DNA from: Paraburkholderia mimosarum LMG 23256 = NBRC 106338
GTDB lineage: Bacteria > Pseudomonadota > Gammaproteobacteria > Burkholderiales > Burkholderiaceae
Assembly: GCF_000739815.1 (NCBI RefSeq)
Contig: NZ_BBJJ01000006.1
Coordinates: forward strand, 124,001 to 188,000
Length of the DNA stretch: 64,000 bases
Direction of reading: 5' to 3'
This document shows positions 52,754 to 64,000 of the stretch, in pieces (positions within the stretch are counted from its first letter, which is position 1; every line of letters begins with the position of its first letter). A program made the position numbers and the translations under genes. The notes beneath the pieces were generated by a model. The model did not search any database. It saw only the letters and a program-made list of their open reading frames with translations, and was not told the DNA's origin.

Positions 52754-53053
52754 ATGGCCCTGACCCTGAACGATGTGAAGCGCATCGCGCATCTCGCGCG
52801 CCTCGAACTGGCCGACGCCGAAGCCGGCAACACGCTCGAACGCCTGAACGGCTTCTTCGGCCTCGTCGAGCAGATGCAGGCCGTGGACACGACCGGCATC
52901 GCACCGCTCGCCCACCCGATCGAGCAGATCGAGGATGTCGCGCTGCGCCTGCGCGAAGACGCCGTGACCGAAATCGTCGACCGCGAGGCGCTGCAACGTC
53001 CCGCGCCCGCGGTGCAGGACGGACTGTACCTCGTACCGCGCGTGATCGAGTAA
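52754..53053 (+). CDS. gatC: Glu/Asp-tRNA amidotransferase subunit C
   Basis: 99 residues from the ATG at 52754 ([20 protein letters not shown]). The short helical N-terminus, the PLAHP turn and the C-terminal [13 protein letters not shown] are diagnostic. It clamps GatA and GatB together. First gene of gatC-gatA-gatB. Confidence 0.96.
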   Translation: MALTLNDVKRIAHLARLELADAEAGNTLERLNGFFGLVEQMQAVDTTGIAPLAHPIEQIEDVALRLREDAVTEIVDREALQRPAPAVQDGLYLVPRVIE

Positions 53054-53224
53054 GCGCGCAGCTTTTTTTTGCCATTTTCGAAATCCTTCGAGTTGTCCGA
53101 ACAGTTCGAAAAGGCACGGACTCCCGGGTTTTCGCGGGTTTTCCGGGAAGCGGCCCGGCCGCTTTCCGGACGGCGCATCGATCTGACTTCGACCGCGCCG
53201 TGACGTTCTTCCAGGAATCACGCA

Positions 53225-54715
<1,491 letters not shown>

Positions 54716-54717
54716 AC

Positions 54718-56193
54718 ATGGCAACACAGTGGGAAGTCGTTATCGGTCTCGAAACGCACGCGCAATTGTCCACCGCGTCGAAGATCTTCTCGGGCGCCTC
54801 GACGCAGTTCGGCGCGGCGCCCAACTCGCAGGCCTGCCCCGTCGATCTCGCGCTGCCGGGCGTGCTGCCGGTGATGAACCGCGGCGCCGTGGAGCGCGCG
54901 ATCCAGTTCGGCCTCGCGATCAACGCGACGGTCGCGCCGCGCAGCATCTTCGCGCGCAAGAACTACTTCTATCCGGACCTGCCGAAGGGCTATCAGATCA
55001 GCCAGTACGAGATTCCGGTCGTGCAGGGCGGTCAGATCACCATTCAGGTTCCTGCCAACGAAAAGGCCGGCAAGGAAGCGTACGAGAAGACCATCAATCT
55101 CACCCGCGCGCACCTCGAAGAGGACGCCGGCAAGTCGCTGCACGAAGACTTCGCGGGCATGACGGGCATCGACCTGAACCGCGCCGGCACGCCGCTGCTC
55201 GAAATCGTCACGGAGCCCGAAATGCGCAGCGCGGCGGAAGCGGTCGCGTACGCCAAGTCGCTGCACACGCTCGTCGTGTGGCTCGGCATCTGCGACGGCA
55301 ACATGCAGGAAGGCTCGTTCCGTTGCGACGCCAACGTTTCGGTGCGCCCGGTCGGCCAGAAGGAGTTCGGCACGCGCGCCGAGATCAAGAACCTGAACTC
55401 GTTCCGCTTCCTCGAAGAGGCGATCCAGTACGAAGTGCGCCGCCAGATCGAGCTGATCGAAGACGGCGGCACGGTGGTGCAGGAAACGCGTCTCTACGAT
55501 CCGGACAAGCGCGAAACGCGCTCGATGCGCAGCAAGGAAGACGCGCACGACTACCGCTACTTCCCCGACCCCGACCTCATGCCGCTCGTGATCGACGCGG
55601 CGTGGATCGAGCGCGTGAAGGGCGAGATGCCCGAGCTGCCAGCGACGATGCAAAAGCGTTTCGTCGAGCAGTACGGCGTGACGCCGTACGATGCGAACGT
55701 GCTCACGTCTTCGAAGGCGATGGCCGCGTACTTCGAAGCGGTCGTCGCGAAAGCCGGCGCCGCACAAGCAAAGGCCGCCGCGAACTGGCTGATGGGCGAG
55801 GTCTCGTCGCAGCTGAACCGCGAAGGCCTGGAAATCGACGCTTCGCCGGTCTCGGCCGCGCAGTTCGCGCTGCTGCTCGCGCGCATCGCCGACGGCACGA
55901 TCTCGAACAAGATCGCCAAGGAAGTCTTCCAGGCGATGTGGGACGAGAAAGCCGTGGACGAGGCCGCCGTCGACCGCATCATCGAAGCGAAGGGCCTCAA
56001 GCAGATCTCCGACACCGGCGCGCTGGAAGCGATCATCGACGAGGTGCTCGCGGCGAACGCGAAGTCGGTCGAGGAATTCCGCGCGGGCAAGGAAAAGGCG
56101 TTCAACGCGCTGATCGGCCAGGCGATGAAGGCCACGAAGGGCAAGGCGAATCCGCAGCAGGTCAACGAACTGCTGAAGAAGAAGCTCGGCTGA
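54718..56193 (+). CDS. gatB: Glu/Asp-tRNA amidotransferase subunit B
   Basis: 491 residues from the ATG at 54718 ([20 protein letters not shown]). Conserved [31 protein letters not shown] and [10 protein letters not shown]. The C-terminal YqeY-like domain binds tRNA. Kinase/amidotransferase subunit for Asn- and Gln-tRNA formation. Confidence 0.98.
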   Translation: MATQWEVVIGLETHAQLSTASKIFSGASTQFGAAPNSQACPVDLALPGVLPVMNRGAVERAIQFGLAINATVAPRSIFARKNYFYPDLPKGYQISQYEIPVVQGGQITIQVPANEKAGKEAYEKTINLTRAHLEEDAGKSLHEDFAGMTGIDLNRAGTPLLEIVTEPEMRSAAEAVAYAKSLHTLVVWLGICDGNMQEGSFRCDANVSVRPVGQKEFGTRAEIKNLNSFRFLEEAIQYEVRRQIELIEDGGTVVQETRLYDPDKRETRSMRSKEDAHDYRYFPDPDLMPLVIDAAWIERVKGEMPELPATMQKRFVEQYGVTPYDANVLTSSKAMAAYFEAVVAKAGAAQAKAAANWLMGEVSSQLNREGLEIDASPVSAAQFALLLARIADGTISNKIAKEVFQAMWDEKAVDEAAVDRIIEAKGLKQISDTGALEAIIDEVLAANAKSVEEFRAGKEKAFNALIGQAMKATKGKANPQQVNELLKKKLG

Positions 56194-56337
56194 GTCGGGG
56201 CGAGTGCGGCCCGATTCGGGCATGCTGCAAGGCGGCGTCGTGCGTAGCAGTGCGGCGCCGCCTTGCCGCTTCAGGCGTCTTGCCACGGCGAGCGCTCGCT
56301 TCACCGCCGCTCGAATCACGAGAAAGGAGAACAACAT

Positions 56338-57174
56338 ATGTCCAAAGTCCCGAGTCTCGACGATTACCGCGTGCCGTACTTCAGCAGCAAGAAGTCGGAG
56401 ACGTTCTCGCTGTCGGCGCTCGACGCGGCTGCAAGGCCATTCTCGACCGGCACCAAGGAAGGCGATCGCAACCGCCTCGCCGAGATCGGCAACAAGCTCG
56501 ACCTGCTGCAGGAGCGTTTGCACGCGCAGCGCCATCAGCGCGTGCTGCTCGTGCTGCAGGGCATGGACACGAGCGGCAAGGACGGCACGATCCGCGGCGT
56601 GTTTCACGAGGTGGATCCGCTCGGCCTGCGCATCGTGCCGTTTCGCGCGCCCACGCCCATCGAGACGGCGCGCGACTTTCTCTGGCGCGTGCATCTGCAG
56701 GTGCCCGGAGCGGGCGAGCTGGCGATCTTCAACCGCAGTCACTATGAAGACGTGCTCGTGCCGCGCGTGCTCGGCCAGCTCGGCGCGGCCGAGTGCGAGC
56801 GCCGCTACCGGCAGATCCGCGATTTCGAGGCGCTGCTTGCCGAAAACGGCACGTCGATCATCAAGTGCATGCTGCACATCTCGAAGGACGAGCAGCGAAG
56901 CCGCATCCAGGCGCGCATCGACGATCCCACCAAGCACTGGAAGTTCGACGTATCGGATCTGGAGGCGCGCAAGCATTGGGACGCTTATCAGGCCTCGTAC
57001 CATGATGCGCTCGTGGCCACCTCCACCGAGTACGCGCCATGGTACGTGATTCCCGCCAATTCGAAGTCGCATCGCAATCTCATGGTGGCCGAATTGCTGC
57101 TGCGCCTCATGGAAAGCTTGAAGCTCGAATATCCGCCGGCCAAGGCCGAGCTCAAGGGTCTCAAGATCGAGTGA
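56338..57174 (+). CDS. Polyphosphate kinase 2 family nucleotide phosphotransferase
   Basis: 278 residues from the ATG at 56338 with AAAGGAG. Walker A GMDTSGKDGTIRGV, lid and Walker B (FNRSHYEDVLVPRV) and the acceptor region (PWYVIPANSKSHRN). PPK2 enzymes transfer phosphate between polyphosphate and nucleotides; the single-domain form and length agree with the class acting on AMP/ADP or ADP/GDP. Substrate choice cannot be settled from sequence by eye. Confidence 0.9.
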   Translation: MSKVPSLDDYRVPYFSSKKSETFSLSALDAAARPFSTGTKEGDRNRLAEIGNKLDLLQERLHAQRHQRVLLVLQGMDTSGKDGTIRGVFHEVDPLGLRIVPFRAPTPIETARDFLWRVHLQVPGAGELAIFNRSHYEDVLVPRVLGQLGAAECERRYRQIRDFEALLAENGTSIIKCMLHISKDEQRSRIQARIDDPTKHWKFDVSDLEARKHWDAYQASYHDALVATSTEYAPWYVIPANSKSHRNLMVAELLLRLMESLKLEYPPAKAELKGLKIE

Positions 57175-57265
57175 GGCCGACCGTATCCCTTCGCGCCGCG
57201 CAGTGCAGACCGCGGTCAGACTTTGGCGCGGCGCGAGGCAACGCAAAATCAAGAGGAAAGAAGAC

Positions 57266-58045
57266 ATGTTGCGTGTGATCACCGCGAATCTGAACGGCAT
57301 CCGCTCGGCGGCGAAGAAGGGCTTTTTCGAATGGTTCGGCGAACAGAAGGCCGACGTGCTCTGCGTGCAGGAAATCAAGTGCTCGCAGGACGACATGACA
57401 CCCGAGTTCCTCGCGCCGCACGACTTCACCGGCTACTTCCAGCATGCGGTGAAGAAGGGCTATAGCGGCGCGGGCGTCTACTCGCGCCACGAGCCCGACG
57501 AAGTCATCATCGGCTTTGGCAGCGAGGAGTTCGATCCGGAGGGGCGCTATGTGGAAACGCGCTTCGGCAAGCTTTCCGTCATTTCGGTCTACATACCATC
57601 TGGCTCGAGCGGCGACGAGCGCCAGGCCGCGAAGTACCGTTTCATGGACGAGTTCATGCCGCACCTCGAGGCGCTCAAGCGCGAGCGCGAAGTGATCCTG
57701 TGCGGCGACGTGAACATCGTCCACAAGGAAATCGACATCAAGAACTGGAAGGGCAACCAGAAGAACTCCGGCTGCCTGCCCGAAGAGCGCGCGTGGCTCA
57801 CGAAGCTGTTCGACGACGTGGGCTACGTGGACGTCTTCCGCACGCTCGACCCGCGCCCCGAGCAGTACACGTGGTGGAGCAACCGCGGCCAGGCGTATGC
57901 GAAGAACGTGGGGTGGCGCATCGACTATCAGATCGCGACGCCGGGCATTGCGCACGAGGCGAAGAAGACGTCGATCTTCAGGGATATCAAGTTCAGCGAC
58001 CACGCGCCGCTGACCGTCGACTACGACTACAAGGTCAAAGGCTGA
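57266..58045 (+). CDS. xth: Exodeoxyribonuclease III
   Basis: 259 residues from the ATG at 57266, preceded by AGAGGAAAG. Endonuclease/exonuclease/phosphatase fold: LNGIRSAAKKGFFEW, LCVQEIKC (metal Glu), CGDVNIVHKEIDIKN and the final SDHAPLTVDYD (Asp-His pair). Repairs abasic sites. It lies about 90 bases after the PPK2 gene. Confidence 0.96.
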   Translation: MLRVITANLNGIRSAAKKGFFEWFGEQKADVLCVQEIKCSQDDMTPEFLAPHDFTGYFQHAVKKGYSGAGVYSRHEPDEVIIGFGSEEFDPEGRYVETRFGKLSVISVYIPSGSSGDERQAAKYRFMDEFMPHLEALKREREVILCGDVNIVHKEIDIKNWKGNQKNSGCLPEERAWLTKLFDDVGYVDVFRTLDPRPEQYTWWSNRGQAYAKNVGWRIDYQIATPGIAHEAKKTSIFRDIKFSDHAPLTVDYDYKVKG

Positions 58046-58072
58046 CGATCAGCCTGGCGTGAGGCGCCCGGT

Positions 58073-59182
58073 TCAGGGCGCCGATACGACCTTGCGTTTC
58101 TGGATAGCCGCGATGCCCTCGTAGTCGGGCAGCTCGGCGAGCGGCTTGCCGATGGCCTTTGCGTAAAGCGGCATCATGTCGACGAGGCGCTTGACGATAT
58201 CGGCGCGGCGCGCCGGCGTGTAGGGATGCACGTAGATGAAGCCCTGATCGCGGTCGGCGCGCGTCGCCACCGCGAGCTTGTCCCAGGCCGTGATCGCGGC
58301 GCGTGGATCGAAGCCCGCGCGCGCGGCGATATCGCTGCCGATCACGTCGGCTTCGGTTTCGTCGGGGCGGCCGTAGTGCATCTCCACGAGCTGCGAGCCG
58401 ATGCCGAGCGGAAACACGCCGAGATCCGCGAGACCGAAGAGTTGCGGCACGCTGCCCGATTCGATCTGCGCGGCCTCCTGTTCGCCGAGGCGCTCGCGCA
58501 CGTGCTCGCGCACCGCGTGGGCTATCTCGTGGCCGAGCAGCACGCCGAACTCGTTGTCGTTGAGCTTCACGCGGTCGAGCAGGCCGCCGTACACGACGAT
58601 CTTGCCGCCCGGCAGCGCGTACATGCGGATATCGGTCGAGCGGATGACCGCCACTTCCCACTTCCAGTTCTTGACGCGATCGCTCCACTTCTGCGCATAA
58701 GGTGCGAGACGGTCGACGAAGGCGCGCACACGCTGCACGTGCGGATCGCTTTCGGCGTAGAGGCGGTTCGAATGCGCCGCGCCGCGCACGATCTCGTTGA
58801 ACTCGGCGGTGGCCTGCGCTTCGAGCATCGGCGAGGGAATCAGATTGCGGTAGACGGCTGCGTTGCCGAAGCGCACCACGCGGCCCGTGTTCGGCGCGCC
58901 GGGGGAGAGGTTGGCCGCCGCGACGTTCGCGCCCGCACCGCCATTTGCAGCGCCGTTCGCGTTGTTCGTCGGGTTCGTTGCGACATTGCCGGCGTTCGCA
59001 GCGCTGCTCCCCGGTGCCAATGCGGTGTTGGCCGGTGCGGCCGGCGCATTGTCGGCGGCCCACGCATGGCCTGCAGAAAAAGCGGCTAAGGCCGAGGCGA
59101 CGAGCAGCGCGAGCGTCCGGGCGCGCATGCCGCGGCGCAGCGGCGCGCGCGGGCTTTGCACGGCGGTCTCAGGCGTGCTCAC
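58073..59182 (-). CDS. Secreted M48 family metalloprotease
   Basis: 369 residues from a GTG at 59182 that overlaps the stop of the permease gene upstream (GTGA); an ATG 18 codons later (MRARTLALLVASALAAFSAG) gives a cleaner signal peptide. After cleavage near AWAADN a low-complexity Ala/Asn stretch (about 50-95) is followed by the peptidase domain with the zinc motif GHEIAHAVREH and the third ligand Glu in DETEADVIG. Members (BepA/YcaL-like) work in the periplasm in outer-membrane protein quality control. Stand-alone domain, without TPR repeats. Confidence 0.87.
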   Translation of the reverse strand: MSTPETAVQSPRAPLRRGMRARTLALLVASALAAFSAGHAWAADNAPAAPANTALAPGSSAANAGNVATNPTNNANGAANGGAGANVAAANLSPGAPNTGRVVRFGNAAVYRNLIPSPMLEAQATAEFNEIVRGAAHSNRLYAESDPHVQRVRAFVDRLAPYAQKWSDRVKNWKWEVAVIRSTDIRMYALPGGKIVVYGGLLDRVKLNDNEFGVLLGHEIAHAVREHVRERLGEQEAAQIESGSVPQLFGLADLGVFPLGIGSQLVEMHYGRPDETEADVIGSDIAARAGFDPRAAITAWDKLAVATRADRDQGFIYVHPYTPARRADIVKRLVDMMPLYAKAIGKPLAELPDYEGIAAIQKRKVVSAP

Positions 59183-60573
59183 GGCCGGATTCTCCAGGGG
59201 GCGATACGAATGAGCAGGAGCATACCGGGTACCGCGAGCAACGTGCAGACGATGAAGTAGTCGAACCAGCCGATCTGCGCGACCACGTAGCCGCTCGCGG
59301 CGGAAGCCAGCGTGCGCGGCACGGAGGCGAGGCTCGTGAAGAGCGCGAACTGCGTGGCGGTGTAGCGCGGATCGGTCGTGCTTGCAATATAGGCGGTGAA
59401 CGCGGCGAGCGTGAGGCCCGTGGCGAAGGTCTCGAATCCATAGACGAGTGCCAGCGCCACGGCGCGCGGGTCGAGCGTGAACTGCACGCTCGCGCCAACC
59501 AGCCCCGCGGCCCACGAAACCGCGTGGCTCACGGCGAGCACGGCGTCATAGATGGCCGCGAGCGAGGGCGAGCCCGGGCCGAGCTGCGCGAGCCACGCGA
59601 AGCCGAGCGTCGAAATCATCTGCAGGAAACCGAAGATCCACAGCCCGCGCCCGATGCCGATCTTCACGAGCGCCACGCCGCCGATGATGCCGCCCGCGAG
59701 ACTCGCGCCGAACGCCGTCATCTTGGCGATCACGCCGATCTCGGTGCGCGAGTAGCCGATGTCGAGGAAGAACGATGTGGACAGCGTGGTCGCCATCGTA
59801 TCGCCGAGCTTGTAGAGAAAGATGAAGGCAAGCACGAATAGTGCCGCGGCGAGGCCGTCGCGCTGCACGAACTCGGCGAACGGCTGCACGATCGCTTCGC
59901 GCAGGTTCTTCGGCGGCGCGCCATGCACCTGGGGCTCGCTCACCATGAGCGTCATGATCATGCCGGGAATCATGAACACCGCCGTGACGACGAACACGGT
60001 GCTCCACGGCAGGTGGTCGGAGAGGATCAGCGCGAGCGAGCCGGGCACGAGCGCCGCGATCTTGTACGCGTTCACGTGCACGGCGTTGCCGAGGCCCTGC
60101 TGGGTATCCGTGAGCAGCTCGCGCCGGTAGGCGTCGATGGCGATGTCCTGGCTCGCGCCGAAGAACGCCACGAGCGCCGTCAGTGCGGCCACGGTCCAGA
60201 TCGAATCTTTCGGCGAGACGTAGCCGAGCGTGCCGATGGCGAGCGCCACGAGAATTTGCGTGACCAGCATCCAGCCGCGCCGCCGCCCCGGTTTCCAGCC
60301 CGGCAGGCGGGGCACGTAGCGGTCCATGAGCGGCGCCCAGACGAACTTCCACGTGTACGGGAACTGGATCAGCGCGAAGAGGCCGATTTCCTTGAGATTG
60401 ACGCCCTCGGAGCGCAGCCACGCCTGCACGAGATAGACGAGCGTGAAGAGCGGCAGCCCCGAGGTGAAGCCGAGGAACACGCAGATCAGCATGTGCGTAT
60501 TCAGATACGCACGCCAGCCGGGGTGGGATTCGTGAGCGGTAAGAGCGGGTGCCTCGTGGGGCGGATTCTGCAT
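59179..60573 (-). CDS. AmpG-family muropeptide permease
   Basis: 464 residues from the ATG at 60573 (MQNPPHEAPALTAHESHPGW). About twelve membrane helices. MFS features typical of AmpG: MLICVFLGFTSGLPLFTLVY, FPYTWKFVWAPLMDRYVPRL and GASQDIAIDAYRRELL. Imports anhydro-muropeptides for recycling. The stop overlaps the following protease start. The next upstream gene, metW, is 105 bases away. Confidence 0.9.
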   Translation of the reverse strand: MQNPPHEAPALTAHESHPGWRAYLNTHMLICVFLGFTSGLPLFTLVYLVQAWLRSEGVNLKEIGLFALIQFPYTWKFVWAPLMDRYVPRLPGWKPGRRRGWMLVTQILVALAIGTLGYVSPKDSIWTVAALTALVAFFGASQDIAIDAYRRELLTDTQQGLGNAVHVNAYKIAALVPGSLALILSDHLPWSTVFVVTAVFMIPGMIMTLMVSEPQVHGAPPKNLREAIVQPFAEFVQRDGLAAALFVLAFIFLYKLGDTMATTLSTSFFLDIGYSRTEIGVIAKMTAFGASLAGGIIGGVALVKIGIGRGLWIFGFLQMISTLGFAWLAQLGPGSPSLAAIYDAVLAVSHAVSWAAGLVGASVQFTLDPRAVALALVYGFETFATGLTLAAFTAYIASTTDPRYTATQFALFTSLASVPRTLASAASGYVVAQIGWFDYFIVCTLLAVPGMLLLIRIAPWRIRP

Positions 60574-60678
60574 GTCGTCGTTAGCGGCGGCGATGTTGGG
60601 TTCGATCCTCGGTGCGATCTTGTGTGCGGTCCCAAGGGAACCGGACGGGCGGAAAACCACGCGACGCCGCGCACGGCG

Positions 60679-61283
60679 TCATTTTTTTCTCACGCGATAG
60701 ACCGCAAGACTACCACGCCAGTTCACACCCCAACGAACGGTCTGGCCCCCATGGAGCACGGCGCGGTCGAGAATTTCGATGCCGACCTCGGGCGCGAGCG
60801 CCTCGAAATCCTTCACCGTGAGAACCCGCACGTTCGGCGTGTTGTGCCACTGGTAGGGCAGCGACTTCGAAACCGGCATGCGTCCGCGCAGCACCGAAAG
60901 CCGGTGCGGCCAGTAGCCGAAGTTCGGGAACGAGACGATGCATTCCTTGCCCACGCGGGCCGTCTCGCGCAGGATCGCGGCGGTCTGGTGGATGGTCTGC
61001 AGCGTTTGCGACAGGATCGCGAAGTCGAAGCTCGCGTCCTCGAAGAGGCGCAGGCCGTCTTCGAGATTCTGCTGGATCACGTTGATGCCGTTCTTCACCG
61101 AGGCGAGCACGCCCGCGTCGTTGATCTCGATACCGTAGCCCGTGCACTCCAGTTCTTCGCACAGGAGCGAGAGCAGCGCGCCGTCGCCGCAGCCCAGATC
61201 GAGCACCGTGGCGCGCGGCTCGACCCAGCGCGCGATGGTGCGAAAGTCGGGACGGGCGGAAAGACTGTCGAAAGCGCTCTGGT

Positions 61284-61287
<4 letters not shown>
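60679..61287 (-). CDS. metW: Methionine biosynthesis protein MetW
   Basis: 202 residues; its ATG overlaps the metX stop (ATGA). SAM-dependent methyltransferase fold: [29 protein letters not shown] and [11 protein letters not shown]. In betaproteobacteria MetW is needed together with MetX for homoserine acylation. Downstream partner in the operon controlled by the riboswitch before metX. Confidence 0.95.
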
Positions 61288-62429
<1,142 letters not shown>

Positions 62430-62434
62430 TCGTT

Positions 62435-62460
62435 CCGCCTTGGTTTTTCGGGCGGCTAAA
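62435..62460 (-). promoter_or_regulatory. Expression platform of the metX riboswitch
   Basis: TTTAGCCGC (62460-62452) is perfectly complementary to GCGGCTAAA (62519-62511) in the riboswitch core. The overlapping CCGCC (62455-62451) can instead pair with GGCGG (62439-62435) of the metX ribosome site, leaving an 11-base loop. The two pairings exclude each other, which suits a translational off switch. Confidence 0.65.
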
Positions 62461-62506
62461 CGGTGTCGGCGGGCGCGGAGTGCGAAAGGAGTGGCGCAGC
62501 TGACGA

Positions 62507-62590
62507 CCTCTTTAGCCGCATTTATATCGAACTCCGGGCTCAGGCCCTGGAGTTCACGCGCCCGCAATCGAGTCAGCAAATCGGCGCGTG
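62507..62590 (-). promoter_or_regulatory. SAM-II (SAM-alpha) riboswitch with inserted hairpin, upstream of metX
   Basis: On the minus strand CACGCGCC (62590-62583) pairs with GGGCGCGTG (62563-62555) to form P1. The loop contains GATTTG and ATTGC, and the 3' part reads ATATAAATGCGGCTAAAGAGG (conserved ATAAATG and GCTAAA). CTC in the loop pairs with GAG at the end, and TTGCG with TGCGG, as in the pseudoknot of SAM-II. Between P1 and ATAAATG an extra hairpin, GAACTCC / GGAGTTC (62555-62549 / 62535-62529) with an inner GGGC/GCCC stem, is inserted. Classical SAM-II lacks it or has only a short linker. Binding of S-adenosylmethionine should turn metXW off. Confidence 0.85.
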
Positions 62591-62705
62591 GGTATTGCAG
62601 AAGGAACGCAGAGTATATCGGAAAAAGTGCAAAGCAATGCGGCTCGCCAGGGGCGCGCCGCCTTCCTTCACGCGCCCGCGCGCCGCGCGAGGCCGCAAGG
62701 CGTTA

Positions 62706-63287
62706 TCACTTCGGCGGATGGGCGTCGCGCCAGCGTTTGAGCTGGAAGGCCGCGACGATCATCAGGATGCCGTAGAGGATCGCATAGGCGGCGATCACCC
62801 AGATCAGCGAGAGCGCGCCCGCGCCGGGGAAGACCGCGAAGAAAAAGCCGACCGTGGCCGACAGCAGCCCCGAAATCCCCACGGCCCACGGATGCGCGAT
62901 GGCATGCCGGTACTGGATCGCGTAAATGATCTCGAAGATGCCCGTGAAGAACGCCCAGACGCCGATGATCATCACGAGGACGATGGCGGTCTCGCCGGGC
63001 CAGAAAAACGCCACGAGCCCGGCGATCACGCCGATCAGACCGATGACGATGTGGGTCCAGCGCCGCTTGCCGCCGCCGCGCGCGCCGTAGATGAGCGCGA
63101 AGGCGCCATCGACGATCGCGTAGGCGCCCCAGATGATGGCGAGCGTGAGCACCGTGAGGCCGGGCATCATGACGGCGAGGATGCCGAACACGATGGCGGC
63201 GATGCCGCGCGCGATGAGCCAGCCCCAATGCGCGGAAAGGCTGGCAAGGATGGGAGGCAGGCCGGCGGGAGGAACGGGACGGTTCAT
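62706..63287 (-). CDS. HdeD-family (DUF308) membrane protein
   Basis: 193 residues with AAGGAG before the ATG. Six membrane helices in three pairs, each with the same motif (for example RGIAAIVFGILAVMMPGLTV; VGISGLLSATVGFFFAVFPG). HdeD is linked to acid resistance in enterobacteria; role here not established. It lies 51 bases from the right-hand slmA-like gene on the same strand. Confidence 0.9.
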   Translation of the reverse strand: MNRPVPPAGLPPILASLSAHWGWLIARGIAAIVFGILAVMMPGLTVLTLAIIWGAYAIVDGAFALIYGARGGGKRRWTHIVIGLIGVIAGLVAFFWPGETAIVLVMIIGVWAFFTGIFEIIYAIQYRHAIAHPWAVGISGLLSATVGFFFAVFPGAGALSLIWVIAAYAILYGILMIVAAFQLKRWRDAHPPK

Positions 63288-63338
63288 GTGGCGGTTCTCC
63301 TTATCGTCGCCGCCCGGGCAACACCCCGCGCGGCCGCG

Positions 63339-64000
63339 CTATTGAAGAAGGATGCGGATCTGCTCGTCGGCGTGCTCGCTCGGCGAACGCGTGAAGCCGC
63401 TTTGCGCATAGCGATGCCAGCAACCGATCACATAGCGGACGACCAGATTTGCACGGACCGTTGGATCGTAGCCTCTCGCCGCAGGCTTTGCATTGACGTG
63501 GTCGGACCCCGAAACAGATTTGCGCTCGGCCTCCTGTGCCAGATCGACGCGCAGGCATTGGCGCAGCGACGCCTCGACGCGATCGAGCATCTGGTTCACC
63601 CGGTCGGCGAGCCGCTCGTGCTCGCCCACGAGGGCTTCGCAGGTCAACACGCGCGTCATGCCGGCGTTGCGCGTGGAAAAGTTGACGAGCATGAGCGCGA
63701 TGGCGCGCGCCTGCATGACGCCGCTCGGCTCTTTCTCGACGATCTGGTTGATTAGCCCGAAGAGCGTCTGCTCGATGAAGTCGATGAGGCCCTCGTACAT
63801 CTGGGCCTTGCTCGCGAAGTGGCGATACAGCGCCGCCTCGGAAACGCCAAGGCGCGCGGCCAGCGCTGCGGTGGTGATCCTCTCGCCGCGCGGCGCCTCG
63901 AGCATGGTGGCGAGCGTCTGGAGAATGTGTATGCGGCGTTCGCCCGGTTTCGGGCGGGGGGCGCGGCGGGCCGCGCCCGGCGATTCTGCTGCTTCGACTG
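63339..64000 (-). CDS. slmA: Nucleoid occlusion factor SlmA (start just beyond the window)
   Basis: The frame is open to the right edge, giving 219 visible residues with the N-terminal few missing. The TetR-type helix-turn-helix ERRIHILQTLATML, then ITTAALAARLGVSEAALYRH and the SlmA-specific FASKAQMYEGLIDFIEQTLF identify it. SlmA binds chromosomal sites and blocks FtsZ ring assembly over the nucleoid. The family start is expected some residues further right. The internal ATG at 63905 would lack half the DNA-binding domain and is not the start. Confidence 0.93.
   Translation of the reverse strand, partial: VEAAESPGAARRAPRPKPGERRIHILQTLATMLEAPRGERITTAALAARLGVSEAALYRHFASKAQMYEGLIDFIEQTLFGLINQIVEKEPSGVMQARAIALMLVNFSTRNAGMTRVLTCEALVGEHERLADRVNQMLDRVEASLRQCLRVDLAQEAERKSVSGSDHVNAKPAARGYDPTVRANLVVRYVIGCWHRYAQSGFTRSPSEHADEQIRILLQ

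Noticed and set aside
58063..58082. 7-bp inverted repeat between xth and the M48 protease gene
   Set aside because: No T run on either strand and it overlaps the protease stop codon; too weak to call a terminator.
60663..60688. Hairpin GACGCCG/CGGCGTC followed by a T run on the plus strand
   Set aside because: No plus-strand gene ends there. The T run is the reverse of the Lys codons at the end of metW, and in metW's own direction no T run follows.
62430..62579. Upstream extension of metX (50 codons)
   Set aside because: This sequence is the riboswitch and its expression platform; the family start is at 62429 with a good ribosome site.

Overview
The window reads as a GC-rich betaproteobacterial chromosome of the Burkholderia/Paraburkholderia type. 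The basis is protein similarity recognised by eye, gene order (rpmH-rnpA-yidD-yidC-mnmE diverging from dnaA-dnaN-gyrB; mreB-mreC-mreD-mrdA-rodA diverging from gatC-gatA-gatB; rsmB-DUF4390-ntrY-ntrX; metX-metW) and the strong G/C third-position bias. It is the replication-origin-proximal part of the main chromosome. No database search was run; family names come from recognisable motifs.

Region 1-5440 is accessory. It is the integrase end of an integrated element lying against the 3' end of mnmE, a site also used by Salmonella genomic island 1. Genes run leftwards from a P4-type tyrosine integrase: an S24-like domain protein, several small unknown proteins, a small secreted Cys/Pro-rich protein, an AlpA-type regulator, a small helix-turn-helix protein, and a PriCT-2/Toprim primase cut by the left edge. 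Short repeats surround the integrase promoter and two gene starts. The far end of the element is outside the window.

Region 5441-17427 is the origin neighbourhood: mnmE, a small HTH regulator, yidC, yidD, rnpA and rpmH on the minus strand; dnaA, dnaN and gyrB on the plus strand. Two non-coding stretches carry perfect DnaA boxes (upstream of dnaA and just after gyrB); the second also has near-matches and an AT-rich block. A GyrI-like protein gene follows gyrB.

Region 17500-35700 is mixed metabolism and housekeeping: aldehyde dehydrogenase plus DUF779, tRNA-Lys, a thioesterase, a patatin, a D-2-hydroxyacid dehydrogenase, GTP-type PEP carboxykinase, a LysR regulator, topoisomerase III, a thioredoxin-like protein, DprA, Def-Fmt, a LysE-type exporter and HtpX.

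Region 36000-45600 holds the rsmB-DUF4390-ntrY-ntrX operon (with a short NtrX lacking the AAA+ domain), tRNA-Phe, the queuosine precursor genes queC-queE-queD, an HpcH/HpaI aldolase and a Sel1-repeat protein. Region 45675-52306 is the rod-shape cluster. Region 52754-58045 has gatCAB, a PPK2-type kinase and exonuclease III. Region 58073-64000 contains an M48 protease, an AmpG-like permease, metXW, an HdeD-like membrane protein and slmA, cut by the right edge.

The most rewarding regulatory signal is upstream of metX: a SAM-II (SAM-alpha) riboswitch with an extra hairpin, followed by sequences that pair alternatively with the riboswitch core or with the metX ribosome binding site. This gives a complete, testable translational switch.
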